Shown piece by piece: positions 15,861 through 24,053 of a stretch of 37,778 bases of DNA. Numbering within the stretch: position 1 is the stretch's first letter; the number at the start of each line of letters is the position of its first letter. This stretch comes from Akkermansia sp. GTDB taxonomy: Bacteria > Verrucomicrobiota > Verrucomicrobiia > Verrucomicrobiales > Akkermansiaceae. The position numbers and the translations under genes are program-made. The stretch spans positions 1 through 37,778 of the forward strand of contig JAUNQN010000028.1 in assembly GCA_030536145.1 (NCBI GenBank), written 5' to 3'. The notes beneath the pieces are model-generated. The model saw only the letters and a list, made by a program, of their open reading frames with translations, was not told the origin of the DNA and searched no databases.

Positions 15861-16661
15861 TTACCGGGCGGTGTGCGCGGGCGCGGGGTAGAAGTCCTCC
15901 ACGCGCGCGTCCACCATGTCCAGCACATAGGGCGTGGCGTGCTTGAACCAGGCCCCGGTGTTGATGACGGTGCGGCCGGGGAAGCGGCGGAAGCAGTGGC
16001 GGTGGAAGTGGCCCAGCACCATGGTTTCCGCCTGCGGGAAGTACTGCCCTGCAAAGCGGTTTGCCAGGCCGGGGCTGGTGAGCCAGCCGCGGATAATCTG
16101 CAGCGGGCGCTCCGGCGGCCAGAAACAGTGCAGCAGGGAGCTGACGACCGGGATGTGCGGGCCGCGCCGCTTGTGGATGGGTGATACGGTGGAGCTGAGC
16201 CGGCGGGAGAGCTCCAGCCGCGCCTCCAGGTCCGTGTCCGCCTCCGGGCAGGCGGCTATGATGCTGCGGAAGAGTTCCTTGTTGTTGATGTATTCCCAGC
16301 TCCAGGGAGCTATCTCCCGGAAGATGGCGTGGCCGTGCATGGCGACCACCCTGCCGCCCCAGAACCGCGCCGCCAGGTGGGGCAGGGCGGGATCATGGTT
16401 GCCGGCCAGCTCTATGAGCCGCACGCCGTGGCGCGCGCACAGGGCGTGGAAATCCGCCCGCAGCCGCACGCCCATCTCCCGCCAGGGGCAGGGGCGCGTC
16501 TCGGAAAGGTCGCCGTTGCTCACCAGGATATCCGTGCCGCGCACCACGGATTCCAGGTCATAGTCCGTGAGCGCCTGGCAGCGCTCATGCGCCAGGTGCA
16601 GGTCTGAGATGAAGCGCACGCGCTCCCCCGGTTTCACGTCTATGTCAATGACTGCGCCCAT
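15861..16661 (-). CDS. Calcineurin-like metallophosphoesterase
   Basis: 266 residues. The metallophosphoesterase signature is complete: RFISDLHLAH (about 16-25), SNGDLSE, LAGNHDP, MHGHAIF and LGHFHRHCF. These supply the Asp, His and Asn ligands of a dinuclear metal centre. It resembles LpxH-like or UDP-diacylglucosamine hydrolase-type proteins in size, but the substrate cannot be fixed. No signal peptide, so cytoplasmic or membrane-associated. Last gene of the operon that starts at usp: it begins 9 bp after rlmB. Confidence 0.85.
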   Translation of the reverse strand: MGAVIDIDVKPGERVRFISDLHLAHERCQALTDYDLESVVRGTDILVSNGDLSETRPCPWREMGVRLRADFHALCARHGVRLIELAGNHDPALPHLAARFWGGRVVAMHGHAIFREIAPWSWEYINNKELFRSIIAACPEADTDLEARLELSRRLSSTVSPIHKRRGPHIPVVSSLLHCFWPPERPLQIIRGWLTSPGLANRFAGQYFPQAETMVLGHFHRHCFRRFPGRTVINTGAWFKHATPYVLDMVDARVEDFYPAPAHTAR

Positions 16662-16670
16662 GGCCCGGCC

Positions 16671-17273
16671 TTAGAGCATGCGCTGGCGCACGGCCTCGTA
16701 CAGGCACACGCCGGTGGCTACGGATACGTTCAGGCAGGGTACGCTGCCGTGCATGGGGATGCGCACCAGGAAATCGCAGTTCTCCTCCGTCAGGCGGCGC
16801 ATGCCCTCTCCCTCTGCACCCATCACGATGGCCATGCCGCCCTTCAGGTCCACGTCGTACAGGTTGCGGTCCCCGTGGTCGCTGGTGCCCACAAACCAGA
16901 TTCCGGCCTCCTTCATGGCCTTCATGGTGCGGGCCAGGTTGGTCACCTGCACAAAGGGCACTTTCTCCGCCGCGCCCACGGAGACGCGCAGCACGGTTTC
17001 CGTGATGCCGGCGGACTTGTCCCGCGGGGCCACCACGGCGGCCACGCCGGCGCCGTCTGCCGTGCGCAGGATGGCGCCCAGGTTGTGGGGGTCCTGGATG
17101 CAGTCCAGCACCAGGTAGAGCCCCTGCGGCTGTGCTTCCAGGATGGCGGCCAGGTCGCCCTCGTCCAGGGCTTTCACTACATTGCCGGCGGACTTGCGTT
17201 CCCGGCGGGATTCAAACTCTGCGGTGTGCTTGTTGGCGCGTGCCTCTCTGTTGTTTCCGTTGAACTTGCTCAT
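16671..17273 (-). CDS. rlmB: SPOUT-family TrmH/RlmB-type RNA 2'-O-methyltransferase
   Basis: 200 residues. The three SPOUT motifs are clear: [19 protein letters not shown] (motif 1, with the catalytic Asn-Leu-Gly-Ala-Ile-Arg), VMGAEGEGM (motif 2) and [19 protein letters not shown] (motif 3, the SAM-binding knot). The family methylates ribose 2'-OH in rRNA or tRNA. The N-terminal substrate-binding domain of typical RlmB (about 80 residues) is absent, replaced by a short basic Asn/Arg-rich leader, so RlmB is only the closest name and a tRNA target is possible. In the usp-ymdB-tcdA-rlmB operon, 17 bp after tcdA. Confidence 0.85.
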   Translation of the reverse strand: MSKFNGNNREARANKHTAEFESRRERKSAGNVVKALDEGDLAAILEAQPQGLYLVLDCIQDPHNLGAILRTADGAGVAAVVAPRDKSAGITETVLRVSVGAAEKVPFVQVTNLARTMKAMKEAGIWFVGTSDHGDRNLYDVDLKGGMAIVMGAEGEGMRRLTEENCDFLVRIPMHGSVPCLNVSVATGVCLYEAVRQRML

Positions 17274-17290
17274 GGGGGGGGGAGGGGGAA

Positions 17291-18064
17291 TCAGGATTGG
17301 GTGATGATTTGCAGGGCGGCTCCCGCGGCCAGGAAGCCGAAGGTGCCGGTGACATGGGTGGCGGAGCCGTACCCGGCGGCGCAGCCCAGCTTGGCGGGGG
17401 TGCCGGGCTCCCGCTCATGGCTCACGCTGCCGTCGCACTTGGGGAAGCGCGGCCGCTCCGGTGAGTACACGCAGGGTATGCCCAGCTCCGGGCACTTGTC
17501 ATACAGGGGAAAGCCGTACTCCTTGCGCAGGATTTTGCGCAGCTGCACCAGCATGTTGTCATTGTGCGTGCGGGCCAGGTCCGCCACGGTGATGCAGCCG
17601 CCGTCTATGCGGCCGCCCGCGCCGCCGCAGGTCACCACGGGCACGCCGCGCCTGCGGCATTCCGCTATCAGGTGGGCCTTGGGCTTCATGTCGTCGATGG
17701 CGTCGACAACCACGTCCGGCTGCGTGTCGAACAGGCGCTCCGGCTTGCTGCGGGTGTAGAACTGCATGAGCTCCACCGCCTGGATGGCGGGGTTGATGCT
17801 GCGCAGGCGCTCCGCCATCACCGCCACCTTCGGCTGGCCCCAGGAGCCCTCCGTGGCCTCTATCTGGCGGTTGGTGTTGGTAATGCAGATGTCATCCATA
17901 TCCATGAGCACCACGGTGCCCACGCCGCTGCGGGCCAGGGCCTCTGCCGCCCAGGAGCCCACGCCGCCGATGCCCACCACCGCCACGCGGGCGGCGGCTA
18001 TCTTCTCCGCTGCGGGTATGCCGTACAGGCGGCCTATGCCGCCAAAGCGTTCTTCATCCATCAT
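17291..18064 (-). CDS. tcdA: tRNA threonylcarbamoyladenosine dehydratase (E1-like ThiF fold)
   Basis: 257 residues from ATG 18064, whose ATGA overlaps the ymdB stop. E1-like fold: Rossmann [19 protein letters not shown] (about 29-47), [14 protein letters not shown] with the adenylation residues, [13 protein letters not shown], then [19 protein letters not shown]. TcdA cyclises t6A to ct6A in ANN-decoding tRNAs using ATP. A cysteine-containing stretch [10 protein letters not shown] near residue 195 and a hydrophobic C-terminus fit the family. Together with rlmB it gives this operon an RNA-modification character. TcdA versus other ThiF-like E1 proteins: the [10 protein letters not shown] start strongly favours TcdA. 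Confidence 0.93.
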   Translation of the reverse strand: MMDEERFGGIGRLYGIPAAEKIAAARVAVVGIGGVGSWAAEALARSGVGTVVLMDMDDICITNTNRQIEATEGSWGQPKVAVMAERLRSINPAIQAVELMQFYTRSKPERLFDTQPDVVVDAIDDMKPKAHLIAECRRRGVPVVTCGGAGGRIDGGCITVADLARTHNDNMLVQLRKILRKEYGFPLYDKCPELGIPCVYSPERPRFPKCDGSVSHEREPGTPAKLGCAAGYGSATHVTGTFGFLAAGAALQIITQS

Positions 18065-18858
18065 TTCTCGTAAATCCTGGCAATGCGTGTAACGGAAAGG
18101 GCGCGGCCCAGCGCATCCGTGCGCACGCACACGCCGCACACCTGCGCGGGCCAGCCGCCCACCGGGTACTTGCAGGGCAGGGCGGTTATGCAGCCGTGCA
18201 GCACGGATTCCGCATCCCGCCCTATGACTCCGTTCAGGGAGCCGCACATGCCCGCATCCGTGATATAGGCGGTGCCGCCGGGCAGCACGCGGTTGTCCGC
18301 CGTCTGCACATGGGTGTGCGTGCCTGCCACCAGGCTGGCCGTGCCGTCCATGCGGTAGCCCATGGCCACCTTCTCGCTGGTGGCCTCTGCGTGCATGTCC
18401 ACCAGCAGGGCCTGGGCTCCTTCCGCGCGCAGGCGCAGCGCCTCCTCATACCCGGTGGTGAAGGGGTTGAGCGCGCCGCCCTGCATGAAGGTGCGGCCGG
18501 CAAGGCACAGGATACCCAAATCCCCCGCCGGGGTGGGGATGATGCAGCTGCCGCGGCCGGGTGTGCCGGGCTGCAGGTTGAAGGGGCGCAGCACGCGGGC
18601 GGCGGCGGGGGCGCCGCTGTCCAGCCAGGTCTGCATTTCCGCCTGGTCCCAGGCGTGGTCCCCCTGGGTGACGGCATCCGCGCCGCGGTCCAGCACCTCC
18701 TCCGCCAGGCGGGGGGTGATACCGCGGCCGCCGGCGGCGTTCTCCGCATTCACCACTATGGCATCCGCCGCAAATTCCGCGCGCAGCTCCGGCAGGGCGC
18801 GGTACAGGGCACCGCGCCCGGGCTCTCCTACCACGTCTCCCAGGAAAATGATGGTCAT
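18061..18858 (-). CDS. ymdB: YmdB-family metallophosphoesterase (cyclic-nucleotide phosphodiesterase type)
   Basis: 265 residues. Family landmarks: IIFLGDVVGEPGRGA at the N-terminus, VVNAENAAGGRGIT, TQGDHAWD, DMHAEATSEKVAMGYRMDG and GTHTHVQTADNRVLPGG. YmdB enzymes of Bacillus and relatives hydrolyse 2',3'-cyclic (and some 3',5'-cyclic) nucleotides and influence RNA turnover. Oddity: the metal-binding GNH(D/T) motif reads GDH here, Asn replaced by Asp. It ends in a 4-bp ATGA overlap with tcdA and starts 3 bp after usp, so it is tightly coupled in the operon. Confidence 0.9.
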   Translation of the reverse strand: MTIIFLGDVVGEPGRGALYRALPELRAEFAADAIVVNAENAAGGRGITPRLAEEVLDRGADAVTQGDHAWDQAEMQTWLDSGAPAAARVLRPFNLQPGTPGRGSCIIPTPAGDLGILCLAGRTFMQGGALNPFTTGYEEALRLRAEGAQALLVDMHAEATSEKVAMGYRMDGTASLVAGTHTHVQTADNRVLPGGTAYITDAGMCGSLNGVIGRDAESVLHGCITALPCKYPVGGWPAQVCGVCVRTDALGRALSVTRIARIYEK

Positions 18859-18861
18859 GCC

Positions 18862-19344
18862 TTATTCCTCTGCGCAGGGTACCACCGTCACCGGTATATG
18901 GGCGTGGCGGATGAGCTTCTCTGCCGTGCTGCCCAGCAGGATGGAGCTCAGCAGGCTGTGGTGGCGGTTGCCGATGGCAATCATGGTGATATTATGCCGC
19001 TTGCAGAATTGCAGGATGCAGTCCACCACGTTCTCTGATTCCTCCGCCTTGGCGTAATAGTCCAGCCCGCCCCAGGCGTCGGAAACATTGGCGCCTATTT
19101 CCTTGGTGGTGCGGTCCGCCTGCTCCAGCAGCACGCCCGGCATCTCCATGGGCGGCGCCTCCATGGCCGGGTACGGGCACGCCAGGTCCCCGGAGGAAAA
19201 CATGCCCACCCCGCAATCAGGGCCGGGTACCACCACGTGCAGCAGGTACATCTTGCCGCCGCTGCGCTGGGTCAGCTTGGCTGCATAGTCCAGCACGGGC
19301 TGTGAGCTCTGGGAAAAATCGGTTGCTGCCAGGATTCTTAACAT
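18862..19344 (-). CDS. Universal stress protein (UspA family)
   Basis: 160 residues, single Usp domain. N-terminal ILAATDFSQSSQPVLDYAA is typical. The C-terminal nucleotide-binding strip reads IGNRHHSLLSSILLGSTAEK followed by HIPVTVV. The usual GxxG is altered (second Gly is His), although the later G-S/T of the motif remains, so ATP binding is uncertain. A Met/Pro/Gly-rich insert sits at about 50-75. First gene of a five-gene operon (usp-ymdB-tcdA-rlmB-metallophosphoesterase) with a predicted leaderless message. Confidence 0.9.
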   Translation of the reverse strand: MLRILAATDFSQSSQPVLDYAAKLTQRSGGKMYLLHVVVPGPDCGVGMFSSGDLACPYPAMEAPPMEMPGVLLEQADRTTKEIGANVSDAWGGLDYYAKAEESENVVDCILQFCKRHNITMIAIGNRHHSLLSSILLGSTAEKLIRHAHIPVTVVPCAEE

Positions 19345-19350
19345 GCGGGC

Positions 19351-19379
19351 ATGTTAGCACAAGCATGCTGCGTGTTCAA
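19351..19379 (-). promoter_or_regulatory. Promoter of the usp operon, predicted leaderless
   Basis: Minus strand: TTGAAC (19374-19379), 17 bp, TAACAT (19351-19356), then GCCCGC and ATG 19344. Confidence 0.75.
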
Positions 19380-19405
19380 GCTGATTTTCATGCTCCGGCC
19401 TGCCA

Positions 19406-19443
19406 AAAGACGCGCCCGCCGCGGCCGTGGGCCGGGGCGGGCG
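19406..19443 (-). terminator. Weak terminator after the secreted low-complexity protein
   Basis: CGCCCGCC (19413-19420) pairs with GGCGGGCG (19436-19443), enclosing a second GGCC pairing. On the minus strand it is followed after a few bases by TCTTTT. Confidence 0.45.
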
Positions 19444-19471
19444 GTGAAGGGGGCGGGGCTGCGGGGCGGAA

Positions 19472-20500
19472 TCAGAAGCTGTCCTCCTCCGAGATGCCGG
19501 GCTGGGTGCTCTCCAGGATGGTATCGCTGCCGGGGGCGGTGGCGGGCCTGGCCGGGGCCTTGGGCGCGGCGGGGGCCTTGGTGGCGTTCTTCACCGGGTC
19601 CGCTGCCTTGGCGGGGCTGGCCGTCTTGGCGGGCTTGGCTGCTGCGGTGGAAAGGGGCTTGCGGGTGTCCGGGTCCACCTCCTCGCCGTTCACGAACATG
19701 CGCTTCACGCGCTTGCCGGTGCGGGAATCATAGTACTCCTGCACCTCCACGCTCTCCATCTGGCCGCCGTTGCCGCCAAAGGAAATCTGCATGTGGGAGT
19801 TGCTGCTGCCGCCGTTGCCCACGGTGATGGTGCCGGGCAGGTTGCCGAAGCCGAACCCGGGGCTGATGGAGGCGGAGCCGCCGCGGCGGGGCGTGCCGCC
19901 CAGCGGGGCCACGGAGGTGGGCAGGGAGCCGTCCTCCGCATCGTCGTCCTCCGGCAGGGCGGGGGCAGGGGCCACATCCGGGGAACCGGCGGTATCCTGC
20001 GGGGCGGCGGGCTGCAGGGGAGCCAGGGGGGCGTCCTCCTTGTCCTTGCGGGCAATGCGGGTGCAGGCGTTCACGGGGGTGGGGTTGGCACCCTTCATCT
20101 GGTACAGGTGCTCCATCTTGATGACGGCTTCCTCCCCGGGTTGCATCTGCGCTATTTCATGCACCACGCCGGTGCTCTGGCCGGGCACGTTCTGGCGCAG
20201 CTCCACGGTAAAGAGCTGGCCCGGCTCCATCTGCGCGGCGCCGTAGCGCACGTATTTCTTGTATGCCAGGTTCTCCACCACCTGGAACACGGCCACCTGG
20301 TAGCTCTCCTGCAGGCCGGTCACGGGGTCCGTGCGGGTGATTTCACGGGTCTGCTGCAGGGTGGCGCGCACGGTGTTGGCGGCCAGCAGGTCGCAATCCT
20401 GCGCATGGGCGCTGGCATTGCCGGGGGCGGTGATGTCTGCCACGGCCAGCGGGGCTGTGGCCAGGGCCAGCAGGGCGGGGATGATGTTCATGGTTTTCAT
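19472..20500 (-). CDS. Secreted protein with Gly-rich and Lys/Ala/Pro-rich regions, unknown function
   Basis: 342 residues from ATG 20500. MKTMNIIPALLALATAPLAVAD is a signal peptide, and the longer frame upstream lacks gene character. The first mature domain (about 22-165) has beta-rich segments (ESYQVAVFQVVENLAYKKY, MEPGQLFTVELRQ) and two or three Cys. Next come an acidic/Pro linker, a Gly/Ser/Asn-rich stretch (about 220-255), a short segment with RTGKRVKRMFVNGEEVDPDT, and a Lys-Ala-Pro repeat (about 285-325) before an acidic C-terminus. I do not recognise it. The low-complexity arms suggest a cell-envelope or exopolymer-associated role. Monocistronic. Confidence 0.75.
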   Translation of the reverse strand: MKTMNIIPALLALATAPLAVADITAPGNASAHAQDCDLLAANTVRATLQQTREITRTDPVTGLQESYQVAVFQVVENLAYKKYVRYGAAQMEPGQLFTVELRQNVPGQSTGVVHEIAQMQPGEEAVIKMEHLYQMKGANPTPVNACTRIARKDKEDAPLAPLQPAAPQDTAGSPDVAPAPALPEDDDAEDGSLPTSVAPLGGTPRRGGSASISPGFGFGNLPGTITVGNGGSSNSHMQISFGGNGGQMESVEVQEYYDSRTGKRVKRMFVNGEEVDPDTRKPLSTAAAKPAKTASPAKAADPVKNATKAPAAPKAPARPATAPGSDTILESTQPGISEEDSF

Positions 20501-20695
20501 GGATGCGGTTTTGTGTATGATGGATTGGTGTAAAGGCGGAAGGTGCGGGGACTGCTTTTTTCCCCTTGCCCGCATGGTACCACGCCGCCGCCGCCATATC
20601 CACCCAAAAAACTGTCACGCGCGTCATGCCGGGGCGTGCACGGCGGCGGGGCGGCAAAATCTTTGTCATGCGGCGCGGTATGCAGCACTGCGGGC

Positions 20696-20723
20696 TTGTG
20701 CCGGGAGAAATGGCGCGTAGTAT
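20696..20723 (+). promoter_or_regulatory. Promoter candidate of the M50 protease gene
   Basis: TTGTGC (20696-20701), 16 bp, TAGTAT (20718-20723), 10 bp to ATG 20734. Confidence 0.5.
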
Positions 20724-20733
20724 AGGGAAATCC

Positions 20734-21432
20734 ATGATACGCTTTACTCTCTTCGGTGTTCAGGTCAGCATACACCCCACGCTGTGGATAACCCTGGCGC
20801 TGCTGGGCGGCGGGTGCGCCGTTTCCCAGGTGGCGGATGTGCTGGCGGTGTGCCTGTTCATCATAGCGGGTTTTGTATGCCTGCTGGCGCATGAGATGGG
20901 CCACGCGCTGACCAGCCGCGCCATGGGCGGCGGGCACCCGGAGGTACACCTGGCCTGGCTGGGTGGGGACTGCGTGAACGAGACCGCGCGGCTCACCCGC
21001 ATGCAGGGCGTGCTGATGACGGCGGCGGGCCCGCTGGCATCCCTGCTGGTGGGCGTGGTGGCCGCGGCGGTGCTGGGCCTGTACGTGGGGAGCATGGGGC
21101 TGGGCTTTTTCCTGGCGCGGCACTTTGTGTTCGGCGTGGTGCCCACGGAGCTGCTGGAGGGCTACCCGGCCATGGCCATCCTGTTTTTCCTGTTCCTGAT
21201 AGAGGTGTCCTTCTGGTGGACCATCCTGAACCTGCTGCCTGTTTTCCCGCTGGATGGCGGGCAGATCATGCACGGGCTGATGCGCTCCCCGCGGCAGATG
21301 CACACCATCAGCCTGGTGGCGGCGGTCACCCTGCTGCTCATGTTCATTTCCCTGGGCATGTGGCTGGTGGCGGTGCTTATGGGCGCGCTGGCCTACCTGA
21401 ACTACCGCATGCGGGAAAATACCCCCTACTGA
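20734..21432 (+). CDS. M50 (site-2-protease-like) membrane metalloprotease
   Basis: 232 residues from ATG 20734, which has AGGG 6 nt upstream and lies 10 bp after a plausible -10. The longer frame from 20566 adds an unconvincing basic tail. Zinc motif HEMGH (H53, E54, H57) sits in the second hydrophobic helix (about 36-58), and the third ligand lies in NLLPVFPLDGG (D174). About six membrane segments and no PDZ or CBS domain, so this is the short FtsI-independent 'rhomboid-like size' S2P class (SpoIVFB/YwhC-type) rather than RseP. It should cleave substrates within the membrane, substrates unknown. proS follows 69 bp later with its own promoter. Confidence 0.85.
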   Translation: MIRFTLFGVQVSIHPTLWITLALLGGGCAVSQVADVLAVCLFIIAGFVCLLAHEMGHALTSRAMGGGHPEVHLAWLGGDCVNETARLTRMQGVLMTAAGPLASLLVGVVAAAVLGLYVGSMGLGFFLARHFVFGVVPTELLEGYPAMAILFFLFLIEVSFWWTILNLLPVFPLDGGQIMHGLMRSPRQMHTISLVAAVTLLLMFISLGMWLVAVLMGALAYLNYRMRENTPY

Positions 21433-21467
21433 ACCCGCCCCTGCCGCACGCGCGCATACATTTGTCA

Positions 21468-21495
21468 TTGACTTTTTGCGGAGAATCCCTATCAT
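21468..21495 (+). promoter_or_regulatory. Promoter of proS, predicted leaderless
   Basis: TTGACT (21468-21473), 16 bp, TATCAT (21490-21495), then CTCCGC and ATG 21502. Confidence 0.75.
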
Positions 21496-21501
21496 CTCCG
21501 C

Positions 21502-23022
21502 ATGGCTCAACAGAACGCAATTTCCCCGACCCGCGCCGAGAACTTCCCGGAGTGGTATCAGCAAGTGATCAAGGCTGCCGATATGGCAGAGAACTCTGAG
21601 GTGCGCGGCTGCATGGTTATCAAGCCCTGGGGCTACGCTATCTGGGAGCTTATCCAGCAGCAGCTGGACGCCGAATTCAAGCGCACCGGCCACACGAACG
21701 CCTATTTCCCCATGCTCATCCCCGTGGCCTACCTGGAGAAGGAGGCCGAGCATGCAGAGGGCTTTGCCACGGAGTGCGCCGTGGTGACCCACCACCGCCT
21801 GGAGGCCGTGAAGGACCCGGAGACCGGCAAGACCAGGATGATTCCCGCCGGTGAGCTGACGGACAAGTACGTCATCCGCCCCACGTCCGAGACCGTCATC
21901 GGCGCCGCCTTCTCCCGCTGGCTGGAATCCTACCGCGACCTGCCTTTCAAGGTGAACCAGTGGTGCAACGTGATGCGCTGGGAAATGCGCCCGCGCATCT
22001 TCCTGCGCACGGCTGAATTCCTGTGGCAGGAGGGCCACACCGCCCATGAGACCCGCGAGGAGGCCGAGCAGGAGACCGCCGTGATGCACAAGGTGTACGA
22101 GGATTTCCAGCGCGACGTGCTGGCCGTGCCCTCCATCCCCGGTGAAAAGACGGAGCATGAGCGTTTCCCCGGCGCCGTGCGCACCTTCACCGTGGAGGCC
22201 ATGGTGCAGGACCGCAAGGCCATCCAGGCCGGTACCTCCCACTTCCTCGGCCAGAACTTCGCCAAGGCCCAGAACATCTCCTTCGCCGGCCGAAACAATG
22301 AGCGCCAGTTTGCCTGGACCACCTCCTGGGGCGTGTCCACCCGCATGATCGGCACCCTCATCATGGCCCATTCAGACGACGACGGCCTGGTCTGCCCGCC
22401 CCGCGTGGCCCCCCGCCAGATTGTCATCATCCCCGTCACCCCCAAGCCGGAATCCCGCCAGGCTATCCTGGACCACTGCCAGGAGCTGGCAGACAAGCTC
22501 TGCGCCATGAGCTTCCACGGCCTGCCCGTCCGCGCCATCGTGGATACCCGTGACCTGAACGGCGGCACCAAGAAGTGGGAGTGGATCAAGAAGGGCGTGC
22601 CCGTGCGCGTGGAAATCGGCCCGCGTGACCTGGAGAAGGGCAGCGTGTGCCTCTGCCGCCGTGACCAGGAGACCAACGCCAAGAGCTTCGTCTCCGAGGA
22701 GGAGTTCCTCTCCGGCGCCGTGCAGCTGCTGGATGACATCCAGAACTCTCTGCTGCAGCGCCAGAAAGACTTCCGCGACAGCCACATCCGCCCCTGCTCC
22801 AGCCTGGACGAGCTGAAGGCCAACTTTGCCGGAGAGGGTGATGCCGACTGGCTGCTCTGCCCGTGGGACGGCTCCCCGGAGCAGGAGGAGGAGCTGGCCA
22901 AGAGCCTGCGCATCTCCATCCGCTGCATCCCGCAGGGTGACATGGGCACCGGCCCGGAGGCCCCCTGCATCCTTACCGGCCGCCCCACCACGCGCCGCGT
23001 GCTCTGGGCCCGCAGCTACTAA
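21502..23022 (+). CDS. proS: Prolyl-tRNA synthetase, archaeal/eukaryotic type
   Basis: 506 residues. Charges tRNA-Pro with proline. Class II motifs: the RPTSETVIG strand, motif 2 MRWEMRPRIFLRTAEFLWQE with its ATP-binding Arg residues, and motif 3 TTSWGVSTRMIG. An anticodon-binding domain (APRQIVIIPVTP onward) and a C-terminal domain with cysteines (SIRCIPQGD...APCILTG) follow. The length, the absence of the roughly 180-residue editing insertion of the E. coli form, and the C-terminal extension place it in the archaeal/eukaryotic-like class found in a minority of bacteria. Single predicted leaderless start. An SGNH hydrolase gene follows at 19 bp. Confidence 0.96.
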   Translation: MAQQNAISPTRAENFPEWYQQVIKAADMAENSEVRGCMVIKPWGYAIWELIQQQLDAEFKRTGHTNAYFPMLIPVAYLEKEAEHAEGFATECAVVTHHRLEAVKDPETGKTRMIPAGELTDKYVIRPTSETVIGAAFSRWLESYRDLPFKVNQWCNVMRWEMRPRIFLRTAEFLWQEGHTAHETREEAEQETAVMHKVYEDFQRDVLAVPSIPGEKTEHERFPGAVRTFTVEAMVQDRKAIQAGTSHFLGQNFAKAQNISFAGRNNERQFAWTTSWGVSTRMIGTLIMAHSDDDGLVCPPRVAPRQIVIIPVTPKPESRQAILDHCQELADKLCAMSFHGLPVRAIVDTRDLNGGTKKWEWIKKGVPVRVEIGPRDLEKGSVCLCRRDQETNAKSFVSEEEFLSGAVQLLDDIQNSLLQRQKDFRDSHIRPCSSLDELKANFAGEGDADWLLCPWDGSPEQEEELAKSLRISIRCIPQGDMGTGPEAPCILTGRPTTRRVLWARSY

Positions 23023-23041
23023 AGCCCGCATCCCCGCGCTT

Positions 23042-23860
23042 ATGAAGGCCACCCGCCTGCTGCTCTGCGCCGCCTGCGCCCTCGGTCTCCTGCTGCCCGC
23101 CGCGGCAGTAGGCACCGCGGCGGCCCCTGTGTCCTCCGTGATGTTCCTGGGGAACAGCTACACCTTCGTGAACGACCTCCCCGCCGTATTCAACGCCCTG
23201 TGCAAGGCCGGCGGCGCAAAGCTGCGCGTGGACTCCTTCACCATGGGCTCCTGCGGCCTGGTGGATTTCTATGAGGTGCCCAAGTTCAACGGCGGCAAGA
23301 AGCTCCTGGCCAAGGGCAAGTTCGACGTCATCGTCATGCAGGACCAGAGCCTGGTGCCCACCATCCGCCCGGATTGGACTCTCAAGTACACCCGCGCCTG
23401 GGGCAAGCTGGCCGCCAAGGTGAACACGCGCCCCGTCTACTTCATGACCTGGGCGCGCTGCACCCCCGGCACCCTGGAGCCGGACATGTACATGCAGGAC
23501 AAGACCACCACCATCTACTGCCAGGCTGCCTTGCGGGACAATGTGACCCTGGTGCCCTGCGGTGAGGTGTGGCGCGAATGGCACCGCCTGTACCCGGCGG
23601 AAACCCTGTATGAGAGTGATGGCTCCCACCCCAACGAACTGGGCGCCTACCTGAACGCCTGTACCTTCTACAAGGTTCTCTGCGGCAAATCCCCCCTGGG
23701 GCTCCCCCACAAGCTCACCCACGGCTCTGCCACCCTGGTGGACATCACCCCCGCCCAAGCCCGCCAATGCCAGGAACTGGCAGAAAAGGTCACGGATTCC
23801 TTCAATCCCCAAGCCTTCCTGGACTCCCACCAGGACCTCACCGCCCCGGACCCGGAGTAA
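23042..23860 (+). CDS. Secreted SGNH-like hydrolase
   Basis: 272 residues from ATG 23042, chosen for its signal peptide (MKATRLLLCAACALGLLLPA, cut near AVGTAA). MFLGNSYTFVNDLP (about 34-47) is a GDSL/SGNH block I with Ser39 as nucleophile. Tyr and Asn residues follow where oxyanion-hole residues lie, and SDGSHPNELGAYL supplies the Asp-x-x-His pair of block V. This is the layout of SGNH esterases that remove acyl groups from sugars or peptidoglycan. The substrate is inferred only. It begins 19 bp after proS, so it is probably read through from the proS promoter, and ends in a terminator. Confidence 0.8.
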   Translation: MKATRLLLCAACALGLLLPAAAVGTAAAPVSSVMFLGNSYTFVNDLPAVFNALCKAGGAKLRVDSFTMGSCGLVDFYEVPKFNGGKKLLAKGKFDVIVMQDQSLVPTIRPDWTLKYTRAWGKLAAKVNTRPVYFMTWARCTPGTLEPDMYMQDKTTTIYCQAALRDNVTLVPCGEVWREWHRLYPAETLYESDGSHPNELGAYLNACTFYKVLCGKSPLGLPHKLTHGSATLVDITPAQARQCQELAEKVTDSFNPQAFLDSHQDLTAPDPE

Positions 23861-23896
23861 GGCTGCACCATCCCGCCACCCACCCCTTTCCTCAAG

Positions 23897-23928
23897 CCGC
23901 GCACTTTCATACAGGGGGCGCGGTTTTT
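23897..23928 (+). terminator. Intrinsic terminator after the SGNH hydrolase
   Basis: CCGCGC (23897-23902) / GCGCGG (23918-23923), 15-nt loop, then TTTTT. Confidence 0.7.
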
Positions 23929-23949
23929 GTTGTGCATTACATGATGGTG

Positions 23950-23974
23950 AAGAAAACGGCTGTCTGCCTGCCGT
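23950..23974 (-). terminator. Weak terminator after the feo operon
   Basis: On the minus strand ACGGC (23970-23974) pairs with GCCGT (23956-23960) across a 9-nt loop and is followed by TTTCTT. Confidence 0.4.
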
Positions 23975-24053
23975 GTCTCTCCCAATTCCCCGGATAGATG
24001 ATAATACTGTGAGAACGGCGGCTCATGTATTGAAAGCGGAATTACGTATGGCA

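Noticed and set aside
23941..23997. 18-codon plus-strand ORF starting MMVKKT with a CxxC
   Set aside because: No promoter, lies after a terminator, and overlaps the weak feo terminator. Likely chance.
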